A DNA stretch of 64,000 nt from Tabrizicola aquatica (GTDB taxonomy: Bacteria > Pseudomonadota > Alphaproteobacteria > Rhodobacterales > Rhodobacteraceae), in NCBI RefSeq assembly GCF_002900975.1, contig NZ_PJON01000004.1, positions 248,001 through 312,000 on the forward strand, written 5' to 3'. Positions 43,798-52,092 of this stretch are shown here, piece after piece. Positions within the stretch are counted from its first letter, which is position 1; every line of letters begins with the position of its first letter. A model generated the notes under the pieces. It saw only the letters and a list, made by a program, of their open reading frames with translations. It did no database searches and was not told where the DNA came from. Position numbers and translations under genes: made by a program.

Positions 43798-44935
43798 TCG
43801 GGGCCTTCAGGTGGTCAAGGATTGCCTGGGGCGAAAGGCCCGTCAGGCTGGGGGTGTCGGCGGCGGTGCCGTCCAGGATCAGGTCATAGCCCTGGCCTGT
43901 GGCGGTAAGGGTCAGCGCGGCGGGCGCGGGATGGGCGCAGCCCTTGGCGCAGCCGGAAAGGTGCAGGGTCTGGGTGCCGGGCAGATGGGGCGCGAGCTGG
44001 CGCGCCAGATCGCGGGTGTCGCCCAGCGCCTGAGGGCAGGCCGGTGCGCCGGTGCAAGCGGTGATGCGAAGAATGGGGTCGGCCGGGTCGGTGAGGACGC
44101 CGGTGATCCGCGGGGCAGAGGTCGCACCGACCAGCAGAAGCATCCGCCAGGGCGTGGGGCGAATCTCATGGCCAAGGGCGGAGAGGGCCTGCAGCGTCGC
44201 CGCCCGCATCTGGCCGAAGGCCAGGGCGATCAGGGCCCCGTCCGGGTGCAGGCCCGGTTGCGGGGCTGGCAAGGGGTCCGCTGGGGCAAGCGTGCAGTTC
44301 GGCGGGACGATGCCACGTGCGATGAGGGCAGCCATCCGGCCCCTCCCATTGGTGACACCACCGCTGGCGACGAACCATTCGGCCATGGCGATGGCGTCGG
44401 CGGCAAGTTCGGTGACCGGTTGGCCAAGCGGATGACCCTCGGGTCGCAGGATCAGGCGGCCGTCCGTGCAGCGCTCGACCCGGATATCGACGGAGGCCCC
44501 GGTCAGGACCGGGCGCGGACCGGTGTCGAGGGCAAAGCCGAACTTGCCGGGAAGGCGGGGCATCCGGCTCAGGGCGGCAGTCAAGGTGTCGGCGAGGGCG
44601 GCAGTGCTGTCGCCGGCGCCGACCGGGCGGAAGGGAGTGACGATGAGGTTGCGCAGCGACTCCGTTTTGATGTCAGGGTCGATCAGGCCCTGGGCGCGGA
44701 GGTCCTGGATCAGGGGCGGATGGCTGGCCTCGGTCACGCCGCGCAGTTGCAGGTTGGCGCGGGCGGAAAGGTCGATGACGCCGTTGCCGTGGGTTTCGGA
44801 CGCATCCGCGATGGCGTTTGCCTGCGCTGGGGTGAGACGTCCGAGCGGCGGGCGGATACGGACGACCAGCCCGTCGCCGGATTGCATCGGCCGGAGGGCG
44901 CCAGGGCACCAGCCCTTGATCTCCCAGGCGGTCAT
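43781..44935 (-). CDS. cobG: Precorrin-3B synthase
   Basis: A 384-residue iron-sulfur monooxygenase related to sulfite/nitrite reductases. It hydroxylates precorrin-3A at C20 using oxygen, which marks the aerobic pathway. The cluster Cys are in ITACTGAPACPQALGDTRD and LHLSGCAKGCAHPA. The ferredoxin-like half-domain at the N-terminus contains KGWCPGALRPMQSGDGLVVR. The start is the ATG at 44935. A long repeat lies upstream, separating it from cobN. Confidence 0.94.
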   Translation of the reverse strand: MTAWEIKGWCPGALRPMQSGDGLVVRIRPPLGRLTPAQANAIADASETHGNGVIDLSARANLQLRGVTEASHPPLIQDLRAQGLIDPDIKTESLRNLIVTPFRPVGAGDSTAALADTLTAALSRMPRLPGKFGFALDTGPRPVLTGASVDIRVERCTDGRLILRPEGHPLGQPVTELAADAIAMAEWFVASGGVTNGRGRMAALIARGIVPPNCTLAPADPLPAPQPGLHPDGALIALAFGQMRAATLQALSALGHEIRPTPWRMLLLVGATSAPRITGVLTDPADPILRITACTGAPACPQALGDTRDLARQLAPHLPGTQTLHLSGCAKGCAHPAPAALTLTATGQGYDLILDGTAADTPSLTGLSPQAILDHLKAPNAPYL

Positions 44936-44963
44936 GCGGCGCACCTTGGGGTTCGGGCGGTTT

Positions 44964-45070
44964 TCAGATCGAGCGCGTTCCGCGCAAGCCTTTTGTCTCG
45001 CCGCTCTGCGTGAAGAACGCAGAGCGGCTCGGCCGTGCCTCCGGCGGGGATATTTGGCGACAGAAAATGG
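44964..45070 (+). repeat. TCAGATCGAGCGC-type repeat, cob copy 2
   Basis: TCAGATCGAGCGCGTTCCGC is followed by GCAAGCCTTTTGTCTCGC, then a perfect 11-base stem at 45001-45027 (CCGCTCTGCGT / ACGCAGAGCGG), and it ends CGGGGATATTTGGCGACAG. It matches the element at 39250-39352, which lies on the opposite strand. It occupies most of the gap between cobN and cobG. Confidence 0.75.
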
Positions 45071-45077
45071 ACAGGTG

Positions 45078-48000
45078 TCATGCAGCACCGTCCAGCCTTG
45101 CGGCGATGGAGTTGCGGCGGGTCTGCCAAAGGCCGGCGTCGCGAAGGCGGCGGAAAAGGTCTTCCATTGCCGCGAGGGCGGCGGGATTTTCGCGCTGGAG
45201 GAACGCGCGGACCTCGTCACGGCCAAGGGTGGCATCGTGGTAGAGGTCGAAGAGATGCGGCGGGACAACCTGGGCCAGGTGGGCGAAGGCGGCCATGTGG
45301 TCAAGCGTGGCGGCGATCTCGGCGGCGCCACGGAAGCCGTGGTTCATCATGCCATCGGCCCAGAGCGGGTTCGCGGCGCGGGCGCGGACGGTGCGGGCGA
45401 TTTCCTCGGTCAGGGTGCGGGCACGGGGGTCGTCGGGGCGGGTGGCGTCAAGGTGGTAGAGGGCGGGTTGCGCCCCGCCCAGCTTGGCGACGGCGGCGGC
45501 GAAACCGGCCTCGTGCGCGGCGTAGTCAGCGGCGATGAGGACGTCGGTTTCGGGCAGGTCCTGGGCGTGGACGAAGCTGTCGGCGGCAAGGAGGCGCTGT
45601 TCCAGGACGGCGCGGGCCTCGTGCGACTGGCCGTCGGGGCCGATGGCCCAGCTGGAGGCGTTCAGCCAGGCTTCGCCAGCGGCGGCGCGCGCCTCGGCGG
45701 TGAAGGTGTCGGCGGCGGTGCCCATTCCAAGGCCGTACAGGCCGGGCTTGGGGCCAAACACACGGGATTGCCGCGCGGCATAGGGGTTGTCCTCGGCGGC
45801 CTCGTCGCGTTGGCTCAGGGCTTCGGCCCCGGCTTCGAAAAGCTGGGCGAGGGTCGGAAAGACGTCGCGGAAAAGGCCGGAGACGCGCAGGGTGACGTCG
45901 ATCCTGGGGCGGCCAAGGATCGCGAGGGGCAGGATCTCGAAGCCCGACACGCGGGCGGACCCGTCGTCCCATTTGGGCGCAAGACCGGCGAGGTGAAGGG
46001 CCATGGCGAATTCCTCGCCCGCCGTACGCATGGTGGCGCTGCCCCAGAGGTCCACCACCAGCCCGCGCGGGTAGTCGCCATGGTCCTGCAGGTGGCGGCG
46101 GATTAGTTCTTCGGCCAGCTTGACCCCCTGAGCGTGGGCGTTGCGCGAGGGGACGGCGCGGGGGTCGACGGAATAGAGGTTGCGGCCGGTTGGCAGCACG
46201 TCGGAGCGGCCCCGGTTAGGCGATCCTGCCGGGCCGGGGCGGACATGGTGGCCGTTCAGGGCGGTGAGGAGGCCGTCGCGCTCTCCTGCCCCGTGGCCGA
46301 AGATGTGCAGGCCGTGGCCGAACTGGCTTTCCTTCAGGTCGCAGACGAAACGGTCGATGCGGGTGATCGCCTCGGCGGGGGTGGCGTCCGGGGCGAGACC
46401 AAGGTCGGCGGTGACGCCGGAGGCTGCGGCCTCGTCCCGGATGCTGGCGACCAGCCGGCTGCGTCGGGCGGGGTCAAGGCCGTCGGCGGTGGAATATTCG
46501 TCCAGCAGACGCTCAAGCCGCAGGAGTTCGGGGGGCGTCGCACTGGCGACCATCGGTGGTGGCAGGTGGCCGAGGGTGACGGCACCGATGCGGCGCTTGG
46601 CCTGGGCGGCCTCTCCCGGATCGTTGACGATGAACGGGTAGATGACCGGGGTGGGGCCGATCAGAACCTCGGGCCAGCAGGTATCGGACAGGGCGACGGA
46701 TTTGCCCGGCAGCCATTCCAGCGTGCCGTGCGCACCCATGTGGATCAGGGCGTGAACCCCCTGCGCACGAAGCCAGAGGTAGAACGCGACATAGCCGTGG
46801 CGTGGCGTGCGCGAGAGGTCGTGATAGTCGCCGTCGCGGGTCGCCACTTCGCCGCGTTCGGGTTGCAGGGCGATGAGTGCGTGGCCACGCCGGGTTGCGG
46901 GGAAGTGGAAGTGGCCGTCCTTGACCAAGGGGTCGGCGGCGGGGTCGCCCCAGGCTTCGGTCAGGGTCTGGCGGAGGAGAGATGGCAGGGTTTCCAGCGC
47001 CGTCTGGTAGTCGGCCAGCGACCAGCTCAGGGATGCGGTCAGGGCTTCCGGCAGCGGGGTGCCCGGGGTGATGGCATAGCCTTCGGTTGTCAGGGTCGTC
47101 AGCAGCGCCTCGGTCGAGGCCAGGGCATCAAGGCCGACGGCATGGGCCATCTGGTGCGTGCGGCCGGGGTAGGTGGAGAGGACCACCGCCAATTGCCGGT
47201 CCCGCGCGGGGGTAGCGGCCAGACGGTGCCAGTGGACGATGCGATCGACAACGGCCTGGATGCGTGCGGCATCCGCGCGATGGGCGAAGCGCGAGAATTG
47301 CAGATCGGGGTGGCGCTTGCCCGGGGATTTGTGGCTGACGATGCCGGCGAAGAGGCGACCGTCAACCTCGGGCAGCACGACATGCATTGCGAGGTCGGCG
47401 GGCGACAGGCCCCGGTCCGACGTCGCCCAGTCCCGGCGCCGGGCGGTGGACAGCGCGACCTGGAACACGGGGCATTGCGCCGCATCGAACGGGGTCGCAC
47501 CGGTGTCGGAGCGGGCCGAGAAGGCGGTGGCGTTGATGATGGCGACCGGTGGGTTCTGCGCCAGGTGGGTCGAAAGCCAGTCAGCGACCCCGGGGGCCTT
47601 GAGGCTGGGGGCGAAGGCACCGTAGGCGGCAAAGCCTTCCGCGCGAAGGGCGTGAATCAAGGCGTCTACCGGCGCGGTATCGCCCGAGGTCAGGTAGCTT
47701 CGGTAGAAGGTGACGAGAACCGGGCCTCTGGACTGCTGGATGGTCGTCGAGAGACCCCGTCCCGGGCTTGACCCGGGACCTCCAGCCGCAAACGCCCCGC
47801 CCGGCTCGGGAAGAGGCCCCGGGTCAAGCCCGGGACGGGTGATCCTGACGTCCAGCGACGGAATCACGCCCCGTTCGGGATCGTAGAATCCCATCTGCGG
47901 CACGGTCTTGTCGCCCATGACCGGGGCTGCATAGATCCCGGCGGCCAAGGCCAGCTGCGCCAGCGCCGCGTGGGCCGCGACGGCCCCACCCTCGTCGCAC

Positions 48001-48434
48001 AGCGCCTGCAGGCGGCGCAGGGTAGAGACAGGAAGCGTGGAAAGTTCGTCCAGGCGGGGGTCGGGGCGGCCATCGGCAGGCAGGATCGCCAGCGCAGTGC
48101 CCTGACGCCGGGCCAGGTCCTGCAACGTGGCAAGGCCGTAGGGCCAGTAGGCCTCGCCCCCGATCAGTCGGACCAGGATCGCCTTTGCGCCCGAGAGGGT
48201 TCGTTCGGCGTAGGTATCGACCGAAATCGGGTGCTTCAGCGCGATGATATTGGCAAGCCGCACCGTAGGGTGCGTGATATCACGCACCCTACACATGCGC
48301 TCATATCCCGCGGTGAAGGCACCAAGGTCGCTGTCCGAGAAGCTGAGGACCACCAGATCGGCGGGGTCCTGACCCAGGTCAAACGGGGTTTCGGTTTCCT
48401 CCAGCCCATGGCTTTCGCGAAAGACGACGTGCAT
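45078..48434 (-). CDS. cobN: Cobaltochelatase large subunit CobN
   Basis: A 1118-residue subunit that binds hydrogenobyrinic acid a,c-diamide and inserts cobalt with CobS and CobT, which are not in this window. Typical segments are MHVVFRESHGLEE at the start, HMGAHGTLEWLPGKSVALSD in the core and NPLWADGMMNHGFRGAAEI near the end. The ATG at 48434 has GGAGG before it. Two palindromic elements are inserted in frame (48265-48292 and 47755-47840), adding Gly/Pro-rich and CRVRDITHP-type peptides in the N-terminal third. The frame stays open throughout, so the protein is probably functional. Confidence 0.95.
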   Translation of the reverse strand: MHVVFRESHGLEETETPFDLGQDPADLVVLSFSDSDLGAFTAGYERMCRVRDITHPTVRLANIIALKHPISVDTYAERTLSGAKAILVRLIGGEAYWPYGLATLQDLARRQGTALAILPADGRPDPRLDELSTLPVSTLRRLQALCDEGGAVAAHAALAQLALAAGIYAAPVMGDKTVPQMGFYDPERGVIPSLDVRITRPGLDPGPLPEPGGAFAAGGPGSSPGRGLSTTIQQSRGPVLVTFYRSYLTSGDTAPVDALIHALRAEGFAAYGAFAPSLKAPGVADWLSTHLAQNPPVAIINATAFSARSDTGATPFDAAQCPVFQVALSTARRRDWATSDRGLSPADLAMHVVLPEVDGRLFAGIVSHKSPGKRHPDLQFSRFAHRADAARIQAVVDRIVHWHRLAATPARDRQLAVVLSTYPGRTHQMAHAVGLDALASTEALLTTLTTEGYAITPGTPLPEALTASLSWSLADYQTALETLPSLLRQTLTEAWGDPAADPLVKDGHFHFPATRRGHALIALQPERGEVATRDGDYHDLSRTPRHGYVAFYLWLRAQGVHALIHMGAHGTLEWLPGKSVALSDTCWPEVLIGPTPVIYPFIVNDPGEAAQAKRRIGAVTLGHLPPPMVASATPPELLRLERLLDEYSTADGLDPARRSRLVASIRDEAAASGVTADLGLAPDATPAEAITRIDRFVCDLKESQFGHGLHIFGHGAGERDGLLTALNGHHVRPGPAGSPNRGRSDVLPTGRNLYSVDPRAVPSRNAHAQGVKLAEELIRRHLQDHGDYPRGLVVDLWGSATMRTAGEEFAMALHLAGLAPKWDDGSARVSGFEILPLAILGRPRIDVTLRVSGLFRDVFPTLAQLFEAGAEALSQRDEAAEDNPYAARQSRVFGPKPGLYGLGMGTAADTFTAEARAAAGEAWLNASSWAIGPDGQSHEARAVLEQRLLAADSFVHAQDLPETDVLIAADYAAHEAGFAAAVAKLGGAQPALYHLDATRPDDPRARTLTEEIARTVRARAANPLWADGMMNHGFRGAAEIAATLDHMAAFAHLAQVVPPHLFDLYHDATLGRDEVRAFLQRENPAALAAMEDLFRRLRDAGLWQTRRNSIAARLDGAA
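47755..47840. repeat. In-frame palindromic element 2 inside cobN
   Basis: CCCCGTCCCGGGCTTGACCC at one end is mirrored by GGGTCAAGCCCGGGACGGG at the other, about 86 bases in all. It encodes roughly 28 Gly/Pro-rich residues in CobN, between the VIPSLDV and VLVTFYRSYLTSG segments. Confidence 0.8.
48265..48292. repeat. In-frame palindromic element 1 inside cobN
   Basis: A perfect 28-base palindrome, GTAGGGTGCGTGAT followed by its reverse complement, coding CRVRDITHPT about 60 residues into CobN. It shares the GTAGGGTG head with intergenic hairpins at 16081-16166, 51201-51232 and 51345-51378. Confidence 0.85.
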
Positions 48435-48536
48435 CAGGTCCTCCGCAGCGGGGCGCCCTTCCACCCCAACCCTGCCCCATGGTGAGGAGAGGGAGGTGCC
48501 ATTCGGCCTGGGATGGGTAAGGGATGGCTCACGATG

Positions 48537-49571
48537 TCAGGCCCCAAGGACCTTGCGGATGGCGGCTTCGTCGATGTCATCATGCTCGGCGATGACCACC
48601 AGTTGCGACCGGCGCGGTTCCTGTCCCCAGGGACGGTCGTATTGCATGCGGACCCGGGCGCCGACAGCCTGCACCAGCAAGCGCAGCGGCTTGCCCGCGA
48701 CGGCGACGTGGCCTTTCACCCGGAGGATGTTCAGCTCTTCCGCCAGGCGCTGGATGGCGGTCGAAAGCGCCTCGGGGTCGGTAACTTCGGGCAGGTCGAT
48801 GACAACGCTGTCAAAGTCCTCATGCTCATGGTCGTCAGCCCCGTCGTGGTGCGAGGGGCGGGAGGCGAGGTCATCCTCGGCGGCGGCATTCAGGCCCAGG
48901 ATCACCCGAGGGTCGATCACGCCTTCGGTCATCGCCAGCATCGGGACGGGGCGATTCATCTCGGCGGCAATGACCTCGCGGGCGGTTTGCAGGCCCGCGT
49001 CCCCGGCGAGGTCGGCCTTCGACAGCAGGATCAGGTCAGCGCACAGGATCTGGTCCTCGAACACCTCGGACAGCGGGGTTTCGTGGTCAAGGCTGGGGTC
49101 GGCTGCCCGCTGGGCCTCGACCGCGTCCACGTCGGGGGCGAAGCGGCCGGCGGCCACGGCCTCGGCATCGGCCAGCGCGATCACGCCGTCCACGGTGATG
49201 CGGCTGCGGATCGCGGGCCAGTCGAACGCCTTGAGCAAGGGCTTCGGCAGTGCAAGGCCCGAGGTCTCGATCAGGATATGGTCGGGGCGCTGCGGCATGG
49301 CCATCAGCGCCTCGATCGTCGGGATGAAGTCGTCGGCAACGGTGCAGCAGATGCAGCCGTTGGCAAGTTCGACGATGTTCTCGACCGGGCACATCTCATC
49401 GGCACAGGATTTCAGGATATCGCCGTCAACGCCCACGGTGCCGAATTCGTTCACCAGGATCGCCAGGCGCTTGCCTTGCGGGTTCTGCATCAGGTGGCGG
49501 ATCAGCGTGGTCTTGCCCGCCCCAAGGAAGCCGGTGATCACGGTGACGGGGATCTTGGTCAGGTCGGTCAT
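48537..49571 (-). CDS. cobW: Cobalamin biosynthesis GTPase CobW
   Basis: A 344-residue COG0523 GTPase thought to deliver cobalt to the chelatase. The Walker A is TGFLGAGKTTLIRH (residues 13-26), the metal-binding CxCC motif is ELANGCICCTVADDF, and a His/Asp-rich stretch (SHHDGADDHEHED) lies at about 240-252. Its C-terminal domain is the usual CobW_C. It overlaps the DUF1636 gene by 4 bases and lies just upstream of cobN, behind a cobalamin riboswitch. Confidence 0.94.
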   Translation of the reverse strand: MTDLTKIPVTVITGFLGAGKTTLIRHLMQNPQGKRLAILVNEFGTVGVDGDILKSCADEMCPVENIVELANGCICCTVADDFIPTIEALMAMPQRPDHILIETSGLALPKPLLKAFDWPAIRSRITVDGVIALADAEAVAAGRFAPDVDAVEAQRAADPSLDHETPLSEVFEDQILCADLILLSKADLAGDAGLQTAREVIAAEMNRPVPMLAMTEGVIDPRVILGLNAAAEDDLASRPSHHDGADDHEHEDFDSVVIDLPEVTDPEALSTAIQRLAEELNILRVKGHVAVAGKPLRLLVQAVGARVRMQYDRPWGQEPRRSQLVVIAEHDDIDEAAIRKVLGA

Positions 49572-49936
49572 TCGGCGGCCTCTGGCAGGGGATGTGGGGG
49601 GATGCGGGCGATCGATTGCTTGCGGAAGACAGTGGGACGCTCGCGCCAGGGAACGATTCCGTCCGGGCTGGCGGCGTATTTCCCGGCGCCTTCCAGGATC
49701 GCGGGGACGTCGTCAAGGGTAAGGCGACCGTAGACATAGGACCAGGCGCCCGGCTTGGTCAGCGAGATCGCGCAGCCGGTGTTGCAGGCCGACAGGCATT
49801 CGACCCCGACGATGCGCACGTCCTGGGGGGCGCCTTCGGCAAGCGCGGCATGAAGCTGCGCGCCGGGGGGCAGATCACCCTCGGGCACCGGCTGACCGGC
49901 CTTGCAGGTGGTGCAGACGTAAAGGGTCGTGCCCAT
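49568..49936 (-). CDS. DUF1636 ferredoxin-like protein, first copy
   Basis: A 122-residue protein of the DUF1636 family with a thioredoxin-like 2Fe-2S ferredoxin appearance. Cys residues are at 8, 11, 47, 51 and 55 (LYVCTTCKAG; ECLSACNTGC). It is the first gene after a cobalamin riboswitch and overlaps cobW. Members are often found beside cob genes, and a role in electron supply or cobalt handling is suspected. AGGAAGG precedes the ATG. Function unproven. Confidence 0.83.
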   Translation of the reverse strand: MGTTLYVCTTCKAGQPVPEGDLPPGAQLHAALAEGAPQDVRIVGVECLSACNTGCAISLTKPGAWSYVYGRLTLDDVPAILEGAGKYAASPDGIVPWRERPTVFRKQSIARIPPHPLPEAAE

Positions 49937-50035
49937 ATCAGCCTTCCTAAGGCGGCAAGGGTGGGCCAGCGAGGGGCCGCCCGGAAGATGGGCCGCCGAT
50001 CACCGGTCGCGGAACACCCCGTCCGCCGGTTACCG

Positions 50036-50226
50036 TCCGCGCTGGCAGGTCTCCCGGCTTGCGGATACGGGGCGCCGAAAGTCTGGGCCCCACGGCCCCC
50101 CGCCTTCCCGGCTGATCGCCAGTGGCATTGGAGACCTCTCCGGTCACGGTCGCGGGGGCGGCTGCTTCTGGTCGCTTCCGACCTGTCGCATTCCCTCTTC
50201 GCCTGTCATAACAGGAACCAGCGCCC
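50036..50226 (-). ncRNA. Cobalamin riboswitch 1 (upstream of DUF1636-cobW)
   Basis: On the minus strand the element starts with GGTTCCTGTTATGACAGG and contains GCCACTGG (plus-strand 50119-50126). It ends with the B12 box AGCCGGGAGACCTGCC (plus-strand 50044-50059). About 100 bases of expression platform, with GC-rich stems, lie before the ATG at 49936. When adenosylcobalamin is plentiful the operon should be repressed. The 337-base gap to cobO is almost filled by this element, so the cobO promoter must overlap it on the other strand. Confidence 0.95.
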
Positions 50227-50273
50227 ATCCACCTGTGGCAGATGGGGGCCCATTGTCAAGGACGCGACCGACC

Positions 50274-50906
50274 ATGACCGACACCGATGCGACACCCGAA
50301 ACCGAAGAGCTGGCCCGGCACGCCGCCAAGATGGCGAAGAAGAAGGCCGCGCGGGACAAGATCATGGCCGGGAAAGAGGGCGAGAAGGGCCTGATCATCG
50401 TTCACACCGGGGCGGGGAAGGGAAAGTCCTCCTCGGGCTTCGGGATGATCCTGCGCTGCATCGCGCATGGGATGCCCTGCGCGGTGGTCCAGTTCATCAA
50501 GGGGGCCTGGGACACCGGCGAGCGGCGGCTTCTGACCACCCATTTCGCCGACCTCTGCCAGTTCCACGCGATGGGTGAGGGCTTCACCTGGGAGACGCAG
50601 GACAAGGCCCGCGACATCGCGGCGGCGAAGGCGGGGTGGGAGAAGGCGAAGGAGTTGATCCGCGACCCCTCCATCCGGCTGGTCCTGCTGGACGAGATCA
50701 ACATCGCGCTGCGGTACGGCTACCTGGACCTGGACGAAGTCCTGGCCTTCCTGGCCGAGGAAAAGCCCCCGCTGACCCATGCCGTGCTGACCGGCCGGAA
50801 CGCGGCGGAGGCGCTGATCGAGGCGGCGGATCTGGTGACCGAGATGACGCTGGTCAAACACCCGTTCCGGGCCGGGATCAAGGCCCAGGCGGGGGTGGAG
50901 TTCTAG
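50274..50906 (+). CDS. cobO: Corrinoid adenosyltransferase CobO
   Basis: A 210-residue CobA/CobO-type enzyme that transfers the adenosyl group of ATP to Co(I) corrinoid. The P-loop variant is VHTGAGKGKSSSGFGMIL (about residues 41-58). VVQFIKGAWDTGERRLL and VLLDEINIALRYGYLDLDEV are family-typical. The ATG at 50274 was chosen; the frame extends upstream into the antisense of the riboswitch. It is divergent from DUF1636-cobW and not itself behind the riboswitch. Confidence 0.95.
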   Translation: MTDTDATPETEELARHAAKMAKKKAARDKIMAGKEGEKGLIIVHTGAGKGKSSSGFGMILRCIAHGMPCAVVQFIKGAWDTGERRLLTTHFADLCQFHAMGEGFTWETQDKARDIAAAKAGWEKAKELIRDPSIRLVLLDEINIALRYGYLDLDEVLAFLAEEKPPLTHAVLTGRNAAEALIEAADLVTEMTLVKHPFRAGIKAQAGVEF

Positions 50907-51001
50907 GGCTGTCCACGGTGGACATTCTCTGGAACTCAAGCAAAATCAGATACTTGATCGCCGACGTTTACCATTTGGCAAGGATTTGGCGGAGGGCGCA
51001 G

Positions 51002-51142
51002 ATGCGGAAAACGGGACTGACATTGGTGCTGGTGCTGGCGGGGCTTGCGGCTGCGGGCTGCACGCCCCTGATCGTGGGCGGCGCGGTCGTCCTCGCCGAC
51101 GAGGTGGTCGAGCAGGACCAGGGCGGCGACGGGCTGTTCTGA
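51002..51142 (+). CDS. 46-residue lipoprotein
   Basis: A very short exported lipoprotein with a full signal peptide and lipobox (LAGLAAAGC at residues 12-20). Only about 26 mature residues remain (CTPLIVGGAVVLADEVVEQD and a short acidic tail). GGAGG precedes the ATG. Small lipoproteins of this type are often missed by gene callers. It may be co-transcribed with cobO, but no function can be inferred. Confidence 0.65.
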   Translation: MRKTGLTLVLVLAGLAAAGCTPLIVGGAVVLADEVVEQDQGGDGLF

Positions 51143-51200
51143 CGACTGACCGAAGGACTTCCATCCCCTGCCCGGCGACGGCATCGCCAAGGCCTGCGGT

Positions 51201-51232
51201 GCGGGCGTAGGGTGGGTGTGTCCGCCCAGCGC
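51201..51232. repeat. GTAGGGTGGGT repeat, copy near cobO
   Basis: GCGGGCGTAGGGTGGGTGTGTCCGCCCAGC, a hairpin-like relative of the elements at 16081-16166. A similar copy follows 140 bases later at 51345. The intervening DNA has no gene. Confidence 0.65.
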
Positions 51233-51344
51233 GCGGTCGCGGATCGGGGTCAAGGCGGAGAGGAGCGAAGCGGACGTCCTGCCACGAGAGGTGCGGCAAT
51301 GGCCGTGCCTGGCGCTGACCACAGCGTCGCCGGGCCTTTGGTTC

Positions 51345-51378
51345 GGGCGTAGGGTGGGTGTTTCCACCCACCCCGGTC
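51345..51378. repeat. GTAGGGTGGGT repeat, copy before OMP stop
   Basis: CGGGCGTAGGGTGGGTGTTTCCACCCACCC forms a perfect GGGTGG-GTGTTTCC-type stem ending just before the stop of the outer-membrane protein gene, where it could act as a terminator. Confidence 0.7.
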
Positions 51379-51383
51379 GCAGG

Positions 51384-51971
51384 TCAGAACATGTAGGACA
51401 CGCGCAGCCCGAGCATGTCGAGGTCACGCTCGTAAAGATCCGCGTCGTCCTCGCGGATCGCGTCGTAGTTCAGGTCGACCCGTACCGGCATCGTGCCGCC
51501 AACCTGTTCCCAGGATACGCCGAAAGACAGGCCCCGGCCCGTAGCGTTGACATAGTTGTCGGGCCCGTCCTCGGCGCGGCCGCGCACGATCACGGCCCCA
51601 AGCGACCCCATCACGCGGCTGCCATTGGCCAGATCGCTGGTGACCGTGCCCCGCAGGCGCAGGGCTGCGTCCACCTCGCACCAGGTCGGGGCGAAGTCCG
51701 TGCAAGCGTCGAAGGTGTCGCTCATCAGCTTGCCGCCCATCAGGTCGAGGTTGCCTTCGATCCCATAGGTCACCGTCCCGACCGAGGCGAAACGATAGCC
51801 TGCGGTGAGGGCCAGCCCGAAGTCGGTTGCCGAGGGTTCAAACCCCGTTACCTCGGACGCGGTGGTGCTGTTGGCCGACACGCCCAGCCCCAGACCGAAA
51901 TATGCGTCCTGGGCCTGCACGGCGGGGGCAAGGGCCAGGAGGGCGGCGCTTGCAAGCAAAGTCATCTTCAT
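51384..51971 (-). CDS. Outer-membrane beta-barrel protein
   Basis: A 195-residue exported protein. The signal peptide ends at ALAPAVQAQ. The rest alternates short amphipathic strands (DAYFGLGLGVSANS; GLALTAGYRFASVGTVTYGI; RVMGSLGAVIVRG) and ends with the aromatic C-terminal residue (GLRVSYMF) that marks outer-membrane barrels for BamA. Two Cys (about residues 90 and 98) may form a disulfide. It resembles small OmpA/OprG-like porins but no family is certain. It lies between two B12 loci without evident relation to them. Confidence 0.8.
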   Translation of the reverse strand: MKMTLLASAALLALAPAVQAQDAYFGLGLGVSANSTTASEVTGFEPSATDFGLALTAGYRFASVGTVTYGIEGNLDLMGGKLMSDTFDACTDFAPTWCEVDAALRLRGTVTSDLANGSRVMGSLGAVIVRGRAEDGPDNYVNATGRGLSFGVSWEQVGGTMPVRVDLNYDAIREDDADLYERDLDMLGLRVSYMF

Positions 51972-52092
51972 GGCGATTCTCCCTTTTCGACGCCGCAGCC
52001 CGGGATGGAGCGCGGGTCGTGCGTCTGTCTTGCGCCCCGGTCGGACGGGCGGCCTTGACCGGGATCAATCGCGCGCAATTGGCGGGGGCGGC

